Shown: positions 1 to 11,163 of the stretch, piece after piece | Position numbering within the stretch: position 1 is the first letter of the stretch | Layout of the letters: each line of letters starts with the position of its first letter | Assembly: GCA_036365515.1 (NCBI GenBank) | Contig: CM070875.1 | Span: 88,430,128-88,494,127, forward strand | DNA from: Torymus aiolomorphi | Taxonomy: Eukaryota > Arthropoda > Insecta > Hymenoptera > Torymidae | DNA: 64,000 nucleotides | Direction of reading: 5' to 3' | Translations under genes and position numbers: made by a program | Notes under the pieces: generated by a model | Told to the model about the DNA's origin: nothing | What the model saw: the letters and a program-made list of their open reading frames with translations, nothing else | Databases searched by the model: none

Positions 1-750
1 TTGGTTTCGAGGGCTTTTTTGCCTCCTTTGCTGGGGTTACCTCAATCTTCCTTAGGTTTACGTGAGAAGGTCGTTGGGGTGCCAAGGCCTTATGCGCTGA
101 TCCTGTAGGACGTGGCATTGTGTTCTTTTCCGATTTCTCTTTGTCGAAATCAAAGTCGGAAAGAATTTTGAAGAGTAACTCTGTGTTAGTTACGTCACGC
201 CCTAATAAGGCATGGCGTACCTCTCTCTCAAAGTGCTCTATTAACTTGTGGATAATATCCACTTCGTCATAATCGACGTCCAATTCACTGGCAAGGCCGA
301 GAATGTACGTCGCATAATGCACTCGGGTGTATTTTCCCGAAGGGGAGTATTGGCCGAGTTCGATTTTTCTCTGTGCATTTCTCTGCATGGAGGAATTCCA
401 AAAACGAGTTTTGAAATGTGTTTCAAAGTCCTCGAGGGACTCCACTTTGCTTTCCACAAGATACCACCAGTCCTTCGCTGCATCTTCCAATGCTTGTGCG
501 ATGAAGCACTGTAAATTGGTCGTGTCAGGCTTCGTGGCTTGCATAAATTTTTTAAGTGCCGATAAGAACTTTATCGGCCTATCTTTTTCAGCCTCCCTGA
601 ATTTGGGTATTTGTAATTTGACACTCCTTGGAGTCTCTTGCATCGTAATGCATGATAGACGCGAAGAGTTTTTGAGCGTGTGTATTTCGTCACGCAGCTC
701 GTTATTTATACGACGCATTTGCGCCTCTCGATCAATAAATCGGTCGTTTT
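1..750 (-). pseudogene. Retrotransposon gag-like ORF, partial (runs off the left edge)
   Basis: Reading the minus strand with codons starting at positions equal to 1 mod 3, one frame is open from a stop at 749-751 to the left edge; the first Met is at 718. It encodes about 240 residues with the look of an LTR-retrotransposon capsid (gag) protein: a charged start, a central segment ending AKDWWYLVESKVESLEDFE, then THFKTRFWNSSMQRNAQRK, and a Lys/Pro-rich tail at the edge. Such proteins assemble the cytoplasmic particle that packages the element RNA. No zinc knuckle is seen, but it would lie beyond the edge. The upstream side is cut by Helitron sequence at about 750-760, so the element's 5' end is missing. 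The domain assignment is by eye; superfamily (gypsy or other) is not resolved. Confidence 0.6.
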
Positions 751-759
751 AATTTTCTA

Positions 760-2929
760 TAAAATGATGACAAAAGAAATGGAATATATGATGAAATTAC
801 TGAATATATTGATGGCCGGTACTTCAGCCCAATGGAAGCAGCATGGCGGTTACAAAAATTTTCCTTATGTGGAAGGAGTCATACTGTTATCCGTTTAGCA
901 GTTCATACAGAAAATCAACAAAAAATTGTTTTTGAAGAAAATTATGAAATAGATGCTCTTGATAATTGGAAAACAACTTTAACAGCGTCGTTTGACTTGA
1001 ATAAAAATGATAAATTTGCAAATAATGTAAAATACGTTAATATACCGCATTATTATATATTTAATGCAAAAAAAGTTTGGGTAAAACGTGAACGTGAACA
1101 AAAACATTATGCTATTGGACGTTTAAATATAGTATCTCCAAAAGATTCTGAAAGATTCGCTTTAAAATTAATATTAAGTCGTATAAAAGGCGCTACTTCC
1201 TTTAAAGATTTACGTACATATAAAAATGTAACGTATAATACTCATAAAGAAGCTGCGACTGCAATGGATTTAATAGAAAACGATTTACAAATTTTAAAAT
1301 TTTTTGAAGAAGCATGTCGTATCATGTTACCTTTTCTATTACGTAAATTTTTTACTTCGTTTCTACTAACAGAAAATATTCAAGCCAACATTATTTGGGA
1401 AAATTTAAAAAAATACTTTAGTAAAGATTTTCATGAAAATAAAGATAACTTAACTTTAGATCTTATAAATAAATTATTATTGTTGGAAGATTTATTTTGT
1501 ACAGATTTTGGATTACCTGAACCTGATCCCATCATAAATGATATAAAATACGATAGTAAAATAATTTCAATTAGTAAGGAAATATTCGAAGATGTGTTTA
1601 CAAAATTAAATGAAGATCAAAAATTTATTTTCAAACTACTTATAAAAAATATAAATAAAATAAATTTTATAGATGGTCCTGGAGGTTCGGATAAAACATT
1701 TTTATATAAAACTTTAATTTATTATTTTCTATCAAAAGGAAAAAATATTATATCAATGGCTTGGACTGGTACTGCGTCTATTCTATTATCCAAAAGAATG
1801 ACTACTCATAGAACCTTTAGATTACCATTATATCTAAATAGTATTGACAATTCTTTTTTAAAATTAGAATCAGATAAAAAGAAATTAAGAGAAACAGAAG
1901 TCATAATCTGGGATGAAGCATCTATGATACCCAAAAAAGCTTTAGAAATTATTGACAGAACTTTAAGAGATTTATGTACAAACGATTTACCTTTTGGGGG
2001 AAAATTAATAATTTTAGGAAGTGATTTTCGACAAATACTCCCAGTAATGAGAAATGGATTTAGAAGTGCTATAATTGAAGACACTATTAAATATTCTGAG
2101 CATTGGCATTTATTTAAAAATTTTCAAATTAAAACACAATATTCGTTCTCAGAATAATGAATTCTCAAGATTATTATTACAAATTGGAGACGGTAATATA
2201 AATTCTTTTATAATACCTAATAATTGAAGAACTAACGATGTTTGCTTACAAATTTATAAAAATATTAATAAAATAAATGATTATGATCGTGTTATTTTAG
2301 CACCTCATAAAGAAGATATTAAATTTTTGAATAAAAAAATTTTAATGTGATTAAATGGTGATAAGAAGACTTATTATAGTACAGATTATGCGACTCATAA
2401 AGGTGTTGATCAAAGTGATGACAACATTCATCTACTTTTTCCAATAGAAACATTAAACAATATTTATGAAGGTTTGCCACCTCATAAATTAGATTTAAAA
2501 GTTAATGCTATTGTTATGTTAATTAGAAATTTGAGTATACACGAAGGTTTGTGTAACGGTACTAGACTTAAAATAACCAAATTATTTAGATATAATATTG
2601 AAGCAGAAATATTAATAGGAGAAAAAGTAGGTAATAGATTTTGTATTCCAAGAATTACATTAAATACAGGAGAATCTTCTTCATTACCGTTTATTCTTTA
2701 TAAAAAACAGTTTCCATTAACATTAGCATTTTGCATGACCATTAATAAATCTCAGGGACAAAGTTTTGATTATGTAGGGTTATACATCATAAGGCAATTA
2801 TTCTCACACGGTCAATTATATGTTACTTTAACACGATGTAGAAATCCAGATAACATATATATACAAAATAATTTAGAAAATTCATTAGAAATTGAAAATA
2901 TTGGTTGGGAAGAAATTCTTGATAATTAA
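760..2929 (+). pseudogene. Helitron helicase, 5'-truncated decayed copy (copy 1)
   Basis: This is the C-terminal half of a Helitron Rep/helicase protein, the rolling-circle transposition enzyme. The frame is open from a stop at 757-759; residues just before the Met at 832 match the Rep tail of copy 2 at 12.6-13.6 kb. The PIF1-type helicase has a Walker A at about 1675 reading GPGGSDKT, where the family has Gly before KT and this copy has Asp. It also shows Walker B (IIWDEASM, about 1907), GSDFRQILPV, and a C-terminal block from 2474 with TINKSQGQSFD and GQLYVTLTRC. Stops break it at 2155-2160, at about 2227 and at about 2346 (the last two TGA where Trp is expected). The HUH nuclease domain is absent. 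It cannot encode an active protein. Confidence 0.87.
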
Positions 2930-2984
2930 AAAAAACAATTAGTTATATAAGTAAATATGTATATATATTTATTGCATATATTTA

Positions 2985-3470
2985 TTAAAAAATATGTTCA
3001 TATATATTCAAAAACCAAATTTCTCAATATAAAATATACGCAATAAAAGTATAAAATAAAGGAGAAATTATTTGAATGATAAGAGATTTTAATAATTAGC
3101 TAAATGGAGATTGTATATAAAATTTAATTAAGTTTCGATTTGTTCCATATAAAAATACAAATAAAATCAAAGAAAAGATTTTTAAATCAAAATTTTTAAA
3201 GTGATTATGCCCTTATATTTTCAAAAAACAAATTTCACAATATAAAATATACGCAATAATAGTATAAAATAAATGAGGAATTGTTTAAACGGTATTATAA
3301 GAGATCTAAATCAATAGCTAAATGAAATCGGTATACGAAATTTATTTAAGTATCAGTTTATACATAAAATTATACATAAAATAATAAAAATAAAATACAA
3401 CAAAAGATTTTTAAATCAAAATTGGTAGCGTAAATGTACTCTTATATATTCAAAAAAATCACTACATTGA
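2985..3470 (+). repeat. Subterminal tandem repeat behind the Helitron helicase, about 215-225 bp, 2.3 copies
   Basis: After the helicase stop the DNA is AT-rich and non-coding. Related segments starting near 2995, 3208 and 3435 share a phrase like TATATTTTCAAAAAACAAAT followed by TATAAAATATACGCAATA (second phrase in the first two only). This looks like a diverged tandem duplication inside the 3' part of the Helitron. No gene is seen here. Confidence 0.5.
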
Positions 3471-3514
3471 AAATAAATAAGTTCAAAGTCTTCAAGGTCT
3501 TATTTTTCAAAGAT

Positions 3515-3558
3515 GGGGGGTTGACGAGCGGAGCGAGTAGGAGGCGCAGCCCCACTAG
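3515..3558 (+). repeat. GC-rich hairpin end motif, probable Helitron 3' terminus
   Basis: GGGTTGACGAGCGGAGCGAG is followed by a GC-rich segment, AGCCCCACTAG, and then a TA-rich microsatellite. Helitron 3' ends have a short GC-rich hairpin followed by CTRR. Here the candidate end is CTAG at 3555-3558, 590 bp after the helicase stop and in the expected orientation. The next base is G rather than the usual T. The same motif recurs at 10007, 10163 (minus), 14132 (minus), and in weaker form at 5559-5650 and 26791-26860. The caveat is that the flank beyond it is also partly shared with the copy at 14 kb. Confidence 0.5.
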
Positions 3559-3840
3559 GGGGTATATATATAGTATATATATAGTTCTAAGCGTTATTCA
3601 TGTCACGCTGACCCCCGTCGCCCCCATCGCCCCCTTCCCCCTCGGACCTCCCTCAGACACCCCTCAAATAACGTTAGATTGTGATTTTTTTTACGTTACT
3701 TCGAGCATGGCAGAGCCCCCCTTGCTCCATTCGCCGCCCCCTCATACCCACTCGCACCCCCTCGCACCCTCTCAGACCCCTCTCGTGACCCCCTCAGATC
3801 CCCTTAGACCCCCATGAAACCTCCCTCAAGGTTCAATAAG
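3559..3840. repeat. TA microsatellite plus pyrimidine/C-rich block
   Basis: A TA run (about 3560-3583) leads into a C-rich stretch full of CCCCCTC and CCCCCATCG phrases, containing CAAATAACGTTAGA and TTTTTTTTACGTTACTTCG. The block at 13875-14090 carries the reverse-complement arrangement (TA run, CCCCTC phrases, AAATAACGTAAA, TTACGTTATTTC). The two are therefore diverged copies of one repeat. An open frame here is only a by-product of low stop density. Confidence 0.45.
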
Positions 3841-4019
3841 TCTTGTAGTTTACTCCTGTAAAAACTCCTGCTTTTGCCGGGGATGCTCAGGGTCAATGTT
3901 CTCTGGAACTTCATCAAGTCCTGTTTTATCGCGAGTAAAGTACCGGCACTATTGTAGCCTCTCCTGGTCGGTTATCCGCTACGAGAGAGGGAAGCTTACA
4001 AGAAGGAAAATTATAAATT

Positions 4020-4405
4020 TGAAAAAAGCTTGGACTTTGATGAAAATTGTTATATCGCAGATCAAGATTTTGCTATTACACTTTCGAATTTCAAAATGGT
4101 GCTCAAAAGTTTGAGGGAAGCTCAGATTTTGCTAAAAATTAGTATTCAGGGGTTTTCGAGGTCGCTTATCGCGATCTTGCTATCAAACTTCAAAATTCAA
4201 AATGGCGGCCAAAAGTTCGAAGGAAGCATTATGCTTAAAATTTGTATACAGGGGTTTTCGAGGTCTATGATAAAGATTTTGCTATTGGACTTTCGAAATT
4301 CAAAATGGTGAATCCAATATGGTGGAGAAAAGTTCGAATAAAGCTTCGATTTGGCTCAAAATTGGTATACACAGGTTTTCGAGGGTACTGATTACAATTT
4401 GGCTA
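4020..4405 (+). repeat. Diverged tandem repeat, about 105-120 bp, 3-4 copies
   Basis: The phrase GGGGTTTTCGAGGTC recurs at about 4149 and 4253 and in altered form near 4373. TTCAAAATGG followed by an AAAAGTT-type phrase recurs near 4090, 4195 and 4300. The spacing is about 104-121 bp. Short open frames here are created by the repeat. Confidence 0.5.
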
Positions 4406-4424
4406 TTAGTAATTTGTTACTGAA

Positions 4425-5195
4425 AACCCGCCGCACAGTGGGCTGAGAGTACAAAAAAATGCACGAAATGCTTGATTCACTCGAATTTCGTACAAAAAAG
4501 AATTGTATACCAATGGATCCCTTCGTTTTAAACTACTTTTTTAGATAGCATTTCTCTCGAATGGTCGACATGTGTTTCTGAACATGTTGTGGTTGCAGTT
4601 TTACCGTGTGGTCGCGAATTCGAAATCTTTAGCATTTTATTATGTACGGAAATGATCAAGAATACTTTATATTGACAGATATTTTGTTATTTTTGCAATT
4701 TTTAGTGTAACTCACCCTTCATAATGCTTGAAATTTTTTTACTAAAGCTAGTATATCATAACATATCACTTAGCTGTTATATAAAAAAATTCTTTTAACG
4801 TTTTAAGGAGGGTTTTCGCAAAATCAAAACCAATATTTTTAAATAAAATTGAAATACGTGATAAATAATGATTATTCAAATCTCTGTGCGAAATTTCAAT
4901 TTAGCTTGACGAAGAATAAAATGAGTATGACATAAATAAAAATCGATTTTTGAGGTTATATTGCTACAGAGCCTTATGCGATAGCGCGATTTAGAATTCG
5001 CGACCACACGGTAAAACTGCAACCACAACATGTTCATAAACACATGTCGACCATTCAAGGGAAATGCTATCTCAAAAACTAGGTTAAAACGAAGGGATCC
5101 ATTGGTATACAATTCTTTTTTGTACGAAATTCGAGTGAATCAAGCATTTCGTGCATTTCTTTGTACTCTAAGCCCACTGTGCGCCGTATTGGTTT
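4425..5195. mobile_element. Non-autonomous element with about 200-bp terminal inverted repeats (MITE/foldback)
   Basis: The left arm (about 4427-4625) and right arm (about 4988-5193) are reverse complements with few mismatches. The shared outer end reads CGCACAGTGGGCT and the arms run inward through ACGAAATGCTTGATTCACTC, GGTCGACATGTG (in reverse orientation on the right) and ACCGTGTGGTCGCGAATTC. The roughly 360-bp centre is AT-rich and non-coding. I could not define an unambiguous target-site duplication, so the superfamily is open. The small minus-strand open frame inside (4876-5112) is mostly right-arm sequence. Confidence 0.8.
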
Positions 5196-5558
5196 AAGGA
5201 ACTATCCAAATGTAATTTAAACCTCACCATTCAAAAGAGCACACTCGTAAGTAGTGAAATTGGTTTTGGAATCAATATTAATTTTTTTGGCTGTTGAAAA
5301 CATAAACTTGAAATTAGAAGTTATTGGTAATATTCAAGAAAATGAGAAGATCAAGTAATACAAAAGGCACATCAGGTAGTTTAAAATTTATTCAATTTCT
5401 TTATTTCATTCAATAAAAAGTCATACAATTTAAATGGTTTCCAAAATGTTATAGTGACATAGTCAGTAGATTAGGCCTACTTTAAAATAAAATGCATCTT
5501 TCTATTTACCTTTATGTTGAAAAAATAGAACAGCATTTATAATTTAATCACTTTCTAA

Positions 5559-5650
5559 CTAGGGGGCCTGCGCCCCCCAGCGTGCCTTCGGCACGCCATC
5601 CCCCCCGCCCCCACACACACCTGCTCCTCGCTTCGCTCGTCGCCCGCCCC
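5559..5650 (-). repeat. GC-rich hairpin end motif, Helitron-3'-like (minus strand)
   Basis: On the minus strand the block contains GACGAGCGAAGCGAGGAGC, a CGTGCCGAAGGCACG hairpin, then GGGGGGCGCAGGCCCCCTAG. It ends in CTAG at 5559 and is followed by T, as expected for a rolling-circle element terminus. The core GACGAGCG-AGCGAG matches the motifs at 3515 and 10007. No helicase relic accompanies it, so a non-autonomous member is possible. Confidence 0.45.
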
Positions 5651-6940
5651 CTCCCTATGTAAAAACTTCGTTTTTACATAATAGGCACGACCGCAATACT
5701 CAGGAGAACCTTGTATTTTTATAAAAGCGCAAATTGCAACACTTCCGATATTTATAATAAAAAAAAAATTAAATATATAATAATAATAAAAAACTAGCTG
5801 CTCACGGACTCACGGGTGTTCCTAACTACATATACCTATACAATCTCAATTACAAAAAAATACTTGCGCACATATGCATATATATACACTAATACCGCGA
5901 AAAGGAGAAAAACAGAAGGAGAATACTCAATACTGATTCATTCGGCAACGGCAATCTGGCTTAGCCCTGCGACCTGCGTGCATGAATACTTATACTGCAG
6001 CAGTCGTAACGGCTACGCTAGGTACCTCGGCTCACGGTCGTATACACTTTCCGGTCCTATGTATACAGTAAAAGTACCAATGAGCGGTCAGTGCCCAGTA
6101 CGTGGCCATCTAGATAAATATTCAATTACTTTAAAGAATGTGTAGTAGTTGGATAATATTTTATTTTATTTTATTGTTTAAATAGTATTATTACTCTTAG
6201 TGAAAATTTAATACTTATAAAGACGATTTGAAAATGCTACTCGCGAGGGTCACGGCTTTCTATGGGAGGTCCTTAATGATTTCGTAAGGATTCACGACTC
6301 GCCTTTTAGGTATTTTTTAAATAAATTTGAAGTAAATCTTTACTCTTGAAAGTTTTAAGACACTTCTAAGATGTATCGAATTCAATTACAGTCGTTAGAA
6401 GCCCAATAATTATTGTTTTCATGTCCCAATACTTGACCCCATGTATTTTACCGATGTTTTGATGGTTAGGGTTCCTACGTATTGGTAGAGTTAGTAGGTT
6501 GGAAAACCATAATATGATTATTATACATTGATTTTCTGTAATTTCATATTATTAACGTTTGATTTAGTGTTAAAAAGTATTTCCAGTCCAAAATTTAGCG
6601 ATTTTATTATTTTTACATAAAAATCAAAATAAATATAGAGTACAAATTATATGGTCCAAGTATTGGGACTAACAATTTCGACCACTAGTACATGACTTTT
6701 TAGCACGGTCCAACTACTAGTACAAGCATGTATTCATAATTTAATTAATTTTTCTATCATAAAAGCTTATTTTCACAAATTAAATACTTTTTTCGCAAGT
6801 AAAAAGTAATAATAATTCTATTGGCTACTGATTCTATGCATTTTTAATAATATTTCGCAATTAAAATATGACTTCAAAATTCTAGCTTCACTAAGCATCC
6901 ATCTATTGGTACTTTTACCTTACTACCGTGCTTTCGCTAG
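5651..6940. other. Non-coding stretch; possible MITE at 6068-6918
   Basis: No coding signal that I trust. GTAAAAGTACCAAT at 6068-6081 is repeated as its reverse complement at 6905-6918, which could mark the ends of an 850-bp non-autonomous element. The match is only 14 bp with patchy similarity beyond. An open frame at 5816-6145 resembles no family I know. Confidence 0.25.
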
Positions 6941-6944
6941 GCTG

Positions 6945-8060
6945 CGTTCGCACACCAAGAACAGCGGAAAAACACATGCGACTCGTGCGACCGCGAGGTA
7001 TAAGATAGATATATCTATATATATGATCGCCCGCGCTTTCTGCTACTGCTGAGTAGTGCGGCGTGCCGTCAGCCGTGGCGCACATGTGTCCATGGTGTGT
7101 GTTGTCAACAATCGAATCGTCTGGCTCCCGGCGTCCCCAGCGATGACTGTGGCTGCTGTAGTATGCCGCCCTGGTGAATCGTGTTCGCCCTTTCATCGTG
7201 TTCGTCGATTGTCGATGATTCGTCGGAGATGGGAAAGTAGTGTGTCAGCGGCGAGAGCAGATTTAGTAAGCATTTTCTCGTTCCTAACCTCTCTGATGGG
7301 TGAGCTGATGGTACTTTCGCTTGTTGCAGGCATCTGTGGCAGCGAGAGTAGTGTAAACAACGGGCACTGCTGCAGACTGTTTCTTGGGTGGGTAAATGTT
7401 GCCTGAGTCATCTATTTATTAATTATATGTGGTTTTTAGGTGCTCAACTTTCCTTGTTTGGCTCTTACACTAGTGACTATGTGTACAGTTAAGCTGCTGC
7501 TTGTGTCTTCAGCGTCTACAGTGAAACAACGGTTTAAGGTCTCCACCAGTTCTTCCCCTCTAGTTGTTACAGGAAGCTGGTACAGTGAGTTAACAGCAGC
7601 CACTGCTGCAGACTTTTCTTTTGTATGGTATGTTTTTTTGAGTCATCTATTTATTAGTCATATGTGGTTTTTAGGTGCTCAACTCTCCTCGCTTGTCCCC
7701 CAGAATAGGAACTGATCTGCTGTTCATGCGCTTTGCTGATCCCTAGGCTGAGGCATTCCCTGACATTGAAACACAATTGACGGTCTCTGTCAGTACTTTC
7801 CTCCTAGGTGGTGTGGTTACTGACACAGTGGATCGCTGTTAGATGATTCTCAGCAGAGTGGCATCCATGGAGAAGTGCCAGCCTAGACCATTTAGCCCTA
7901 TTTTGCAACTTCTGCAGCTCTAAGTGATCTTCGAGTGTTAGTGCTTTAAAGTGTGAGGGGATAGGTAATAGGAACTGGGAAATATTATATAAGTGCTGTG
8001 TGTGTTGTTAAATGCGATAAGGGTAGGTAGTTGTCCCTGGTAATATTAGCTCGTCTATTT
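6945..8060 (+). other. Candidate spliced non-coding locus with a duplicated exon/intron unit
   Basis: A CpG-richer block at about 6945-7260 contains a TATAAGATAG-type sequence near 7000. It is followed by strings that look like splice sites: TTGTTGCAG|GC near 7329, a GTGGGTAAAT-type donor near 7388 and a TTTTTAG|GTGCTC acceptor near 7439. The last unit is duplicated about 235 bp downstream, with a GTATGTTTTT donor near 7629 and the same acceptor near 7672. CTGCTGCAGACT precedes each donor. No long conserved open frame spans it, so a non-coding RNA or untranslated exons fit better. This is based on motif reading only. Confidence 0.25.
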
Positions 8061-8629
8061 AATTTCTAAGTTTAGTCTTTGTAAGAACTCGCTTCAGGAT
8101 ATCTGTTGTATTAAAATACATCATTATGTATTTCGCAGACTTCTACCCAGTGAGACTTGCCTATTTAATAGTTTTCTACGTGCTGTGAGACTGAGTCAGC
8201 TAGAACATTGCATTCTTTATGCATTGAAATTTACCATATTACAACATTTATAGCTCATACATTACACAAAAGTTTTTTTTGTATATATGATATTCCTTTA
8301 ACATGTACTTATATAATATTACATAATTTTGATTCTTTTAGTTCAATCGCTTAGGTCTTGGGAACATAGTAGGTTAAGTTGGGTAATCTTATATCAAATT
8401 TTTTAAATTTGTTATTAAAAATCTTTTTGTAGAAAACAGGAAAATAGATATTTTGTTTCTTAAATTATTCTTCCAATGTGTTTATCCCATTGAATATTTT
8501 AATCAAATGTAATTTTGTATCTTATTATTATGTTTTTGTAATTATATTATCTTTGGAATGTTATGTCGATTTTTTCCATCTTATTTAGAGCTATTGTATC
8601 GAATACTTCTGTGTAAATCTAATTCTGTG

Positions 8630-9560
8630 AAATAATAAGCGAAAATTCACTATACGTGTATTGGGGTATTAAAAATCATGTTTATACGTTTAGATGATCC
8701 AGTAATTATTGTACATAAAAATGTTAATTGGAAATAAGTTTTGTTTAAACTATATCTACATGCTTTGTATTTAACAGTTTTATTGAAAGTCAAATTCTTG
8801 TATGATAAGCGAAAATCGACTATTTCAGGTGTATTTAGGCATTAAAAATCGTTTTTATAGGTCTAAGCGGTCAGGAATCCATTTTATATGAAAATGTTAA
8901 ATGGGAAAAAGTTTTGATTAAATATTATGTAGAACTTTTGTATTGAACATGTTTGTGCAAAATCAAATCCTGTCAAGTTTTAGCCGAAAATCGTCCATTT
9001 TATGTATGTTTTGACGTTTAAAATCGTTTTTATAAGTCTAACTCGACAGGAGTTGATTTTACACAAAAATGTTAAATAGAAAAAAGTTTTGTTTAAATAT
9101 TATCTACAACTTTTACATTTAACATTTTTTTATAAAATCAAATCTTGTCAAGTTGTAGCCGAAAATTGTCCATTTTACGTATATTTAGGCGTTTAAAATC
9201 GTTTTTATAAGCCTAATTCGTCAGGAATTCGTTTTACACAAAAATGTTAAATCGGAAAAACTTTTACTTTAATATTATCTACAACTTTTGTATTAAACAT
9301 GTTTGTGAAAAATCAAATCCTGACAAGTTATAGCCGAAAATTGTTCATTTTATGTGTATTTTGGCGTTTAAAATCGTTTTTATAAGTCTAGCTCGTCAGG
9401 AGTTGATTTTACAAAAAAATGTTAAATGGGAAAAAGTTTTGTTTCAATATGATCTACAACTTTTGTATTTAACATTTTTGTGTAAAATCAAATTCTGAGA
9501 AGTTATAGCCGAAAATCATTCATTTTTAACCATTTTTGGCCGTTTTTCGCAGTTATCTTG
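8630..9560. repeat. Tandem satellite, about 175-bp monomer, about 5 copies
   Basis: AAAATGTTAA-type phrases followed by a GGAAAAAGTTTTG-type phrase start near 8717, 8893, 9066, 9241 and 9416, a spacing of 173-176 bp. Each monomer also carries a GCCGAAAATCG-type phrase and a TTTAAAATCGTTTTTATA-type phrase. The array is AT-rich and non-coding. Confidence 0.8.
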
Positions 9561-10006
9561 GCAAATATTGCTCGTACAAAAAAGTGTTCAATATAAAAAA
9601 GCTGTATTTTAATTAGTTTTAGCAGATAGATGTGTACATATTAGCTTAAAATTAATTTTTCTAGACATTAGGCTTAAAAATCGATTTTTTGAGATATTTC
9701 TTTGTGCTCGCGTTTGAAAAATTTTTCATCGATCTATCTCAATATAGAACCAGCAGTTAGATATAATTAGAGGAGTATTTTCCCGCAATCCCGATGAAAT
9801 CGGTCGAAAATTCATTGAGATAATCGAGAAACTTGAGTACATACGGACGTACAGACATACATACATCTCAGAAAACGCTTAAAACGCACTCGCTCTGAGT
9901 GGAACATGGTTTTTACACATTAATTTTTCAGTATTTGAATTCTTACAATTTTCGCTCTGGTGAAATTATAAGGCTCTCCCGAGTAGCGGTCGTGCCTAAA
10001 AATGGC
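9561..10006. other. Non-coding tail after the 175-bp satellite
   Basis: AT-rich sequence ending in ACGGACGTACAGACATACAT near 9843, which is low-complexity. No gene or clear element end is seen. The last 100 bp lead into the GC-rich motif at 10007. Confidence 0.3.
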
Positions 10007-10163
10007 GGGTTGACGAGCGGAGCGAGTAATGGGGTACCCCATAGTATTATGTGTGTGTGTATATACACTATATATATACACTATATATATACACTATATA
10101 TACACTATATATATATATATTAGTGGGGCTTCGCCCCCCTGCTCGCTCGGCTCGCCAACCCCC
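10007..10163. repeat. Two GC-rich hairpin end motifs facing each other across a TA/TG microsatellite
   Basis: On plus, GGGTTGACGAGCGGAGCGAG leads to a perfect GGGGTACCCC palindrome and ATAG|T at 10041-10045. On minus, from 10163, GGGGGTTGGCGAGCCGAGCG leads to GGGGCGAAGCCCC and then CTAA|T, ending at 10120. Between them lie TATATACAC repeats. The minus-strand motif sits about 1 kb beyond the end of Helitron copy 2, in the position and orientation expected for its 3' terminus. The plus-strand motif would end a second element lying to the left. Confidence 0.55.
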
Positions 10164-10320
10164 GATATGTTGTAATTATAATAAAAAATATGTACTAAAT
10201 TGTATACTTAGGAATAATTTTATATAGAAAGATATAAATGTATAGTTAGAAAGATCCCATTTGAAAAATGTTTATAAAGATATGAAATGTATAATATATA
10301 AGTTATATATATTTAATAGT

Positions 10321-10402
10321 TTACCACGCCACCTTAGAGGTACTGTGAATAGGCGCGTTGGATTTTTTTTTAAAGTGGTATCCGTCGCCAATAGCCCTAC
10401 GT
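10321..10402 (+). repeat. Dispersed 80-bp conserved repeat, copy 1 of 3
   Basis: CCACGCCACCTTAGAGGTAC, then ATAGGCGCGTTGG, then AAGTGGTATCCGTCGCCAATA. Two further copies lie at about 16590-16672 and 17040-17112. All three keep GGTACYGTnAATRGRCGCGT and a phrase like AAGTGGYAYCCnTCG while the flanking AT-rich DNA has diverged. The function is unknown. Confidence 0.6.
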
Positions 10403-11163
10403 AACCACTTTCGATATTTAAGTTTGAATTGGTATACTTTTTATATATAACTTATTTTACTACATATTTTTCATGTGTTATTTAAAAAATAGTTAAAATT
10501 TACGAAAATTTTGATAATTTTTCATTTGGGAAAACTTTTCTTTCACATATTCTTTAATGTTTTACTTTTTTGTATGCTTTTCATAATTAGGAAACACATA
10601 TATTTATTGTTCCTTTTATATATATTTTAGCATTATATGTTAACATTATGTAGAATATGTGTAGAATATGTGTAGAATATGAAAAATGTTAATGAACTTA
10701 TAATATTTTCAAAATTTCATTACTATTTTCGTAAAATTTTAAATATTACATATTTAAAAAAACTTTGATTATTATCATTTGAACATTACGAAAAATGTTA
10801 TTAATAAAATTTTTCTTTAATATAATCCTTTAAGGGTTCATATGTATTTTAGGAACTAATTGTATATTTTTATTGTTACTTTTTTTATATTTAGTTAATT
10901 TTTAGGACATAATTTGTTATTGTTGAAGAAGGATAAATTATTGTTAAAAAAATTAATTTTTTTAACTTCTAATAATTATTTTAACTCTTAAACTTCTTTG
11001 TTTATCAATTGAATTTAATTATTATTTATGTTTCAATTAAAGTTTTTATATTATTCATATCATACTCTTTGAGTAAGTTATTGTTATACTCATTATACTT
11101 AGTTACAGGTAAAAATGTTTAATATCATAATATAATAAAAGAAAATAAGATAAAAAAATGTAA
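10403..11163. other. AT-rich non-coding 3' region of Helitron copy 2
   Basis: Very AT-rich with many TTTTT runs. It contains TGTGTAGAATATG in tandem near 10645-10680. No gene is seen. Its position between the helicase remnant and the terminal motif suggests Helitron 3' sequence plus later insertions. Confidence 0.4.
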
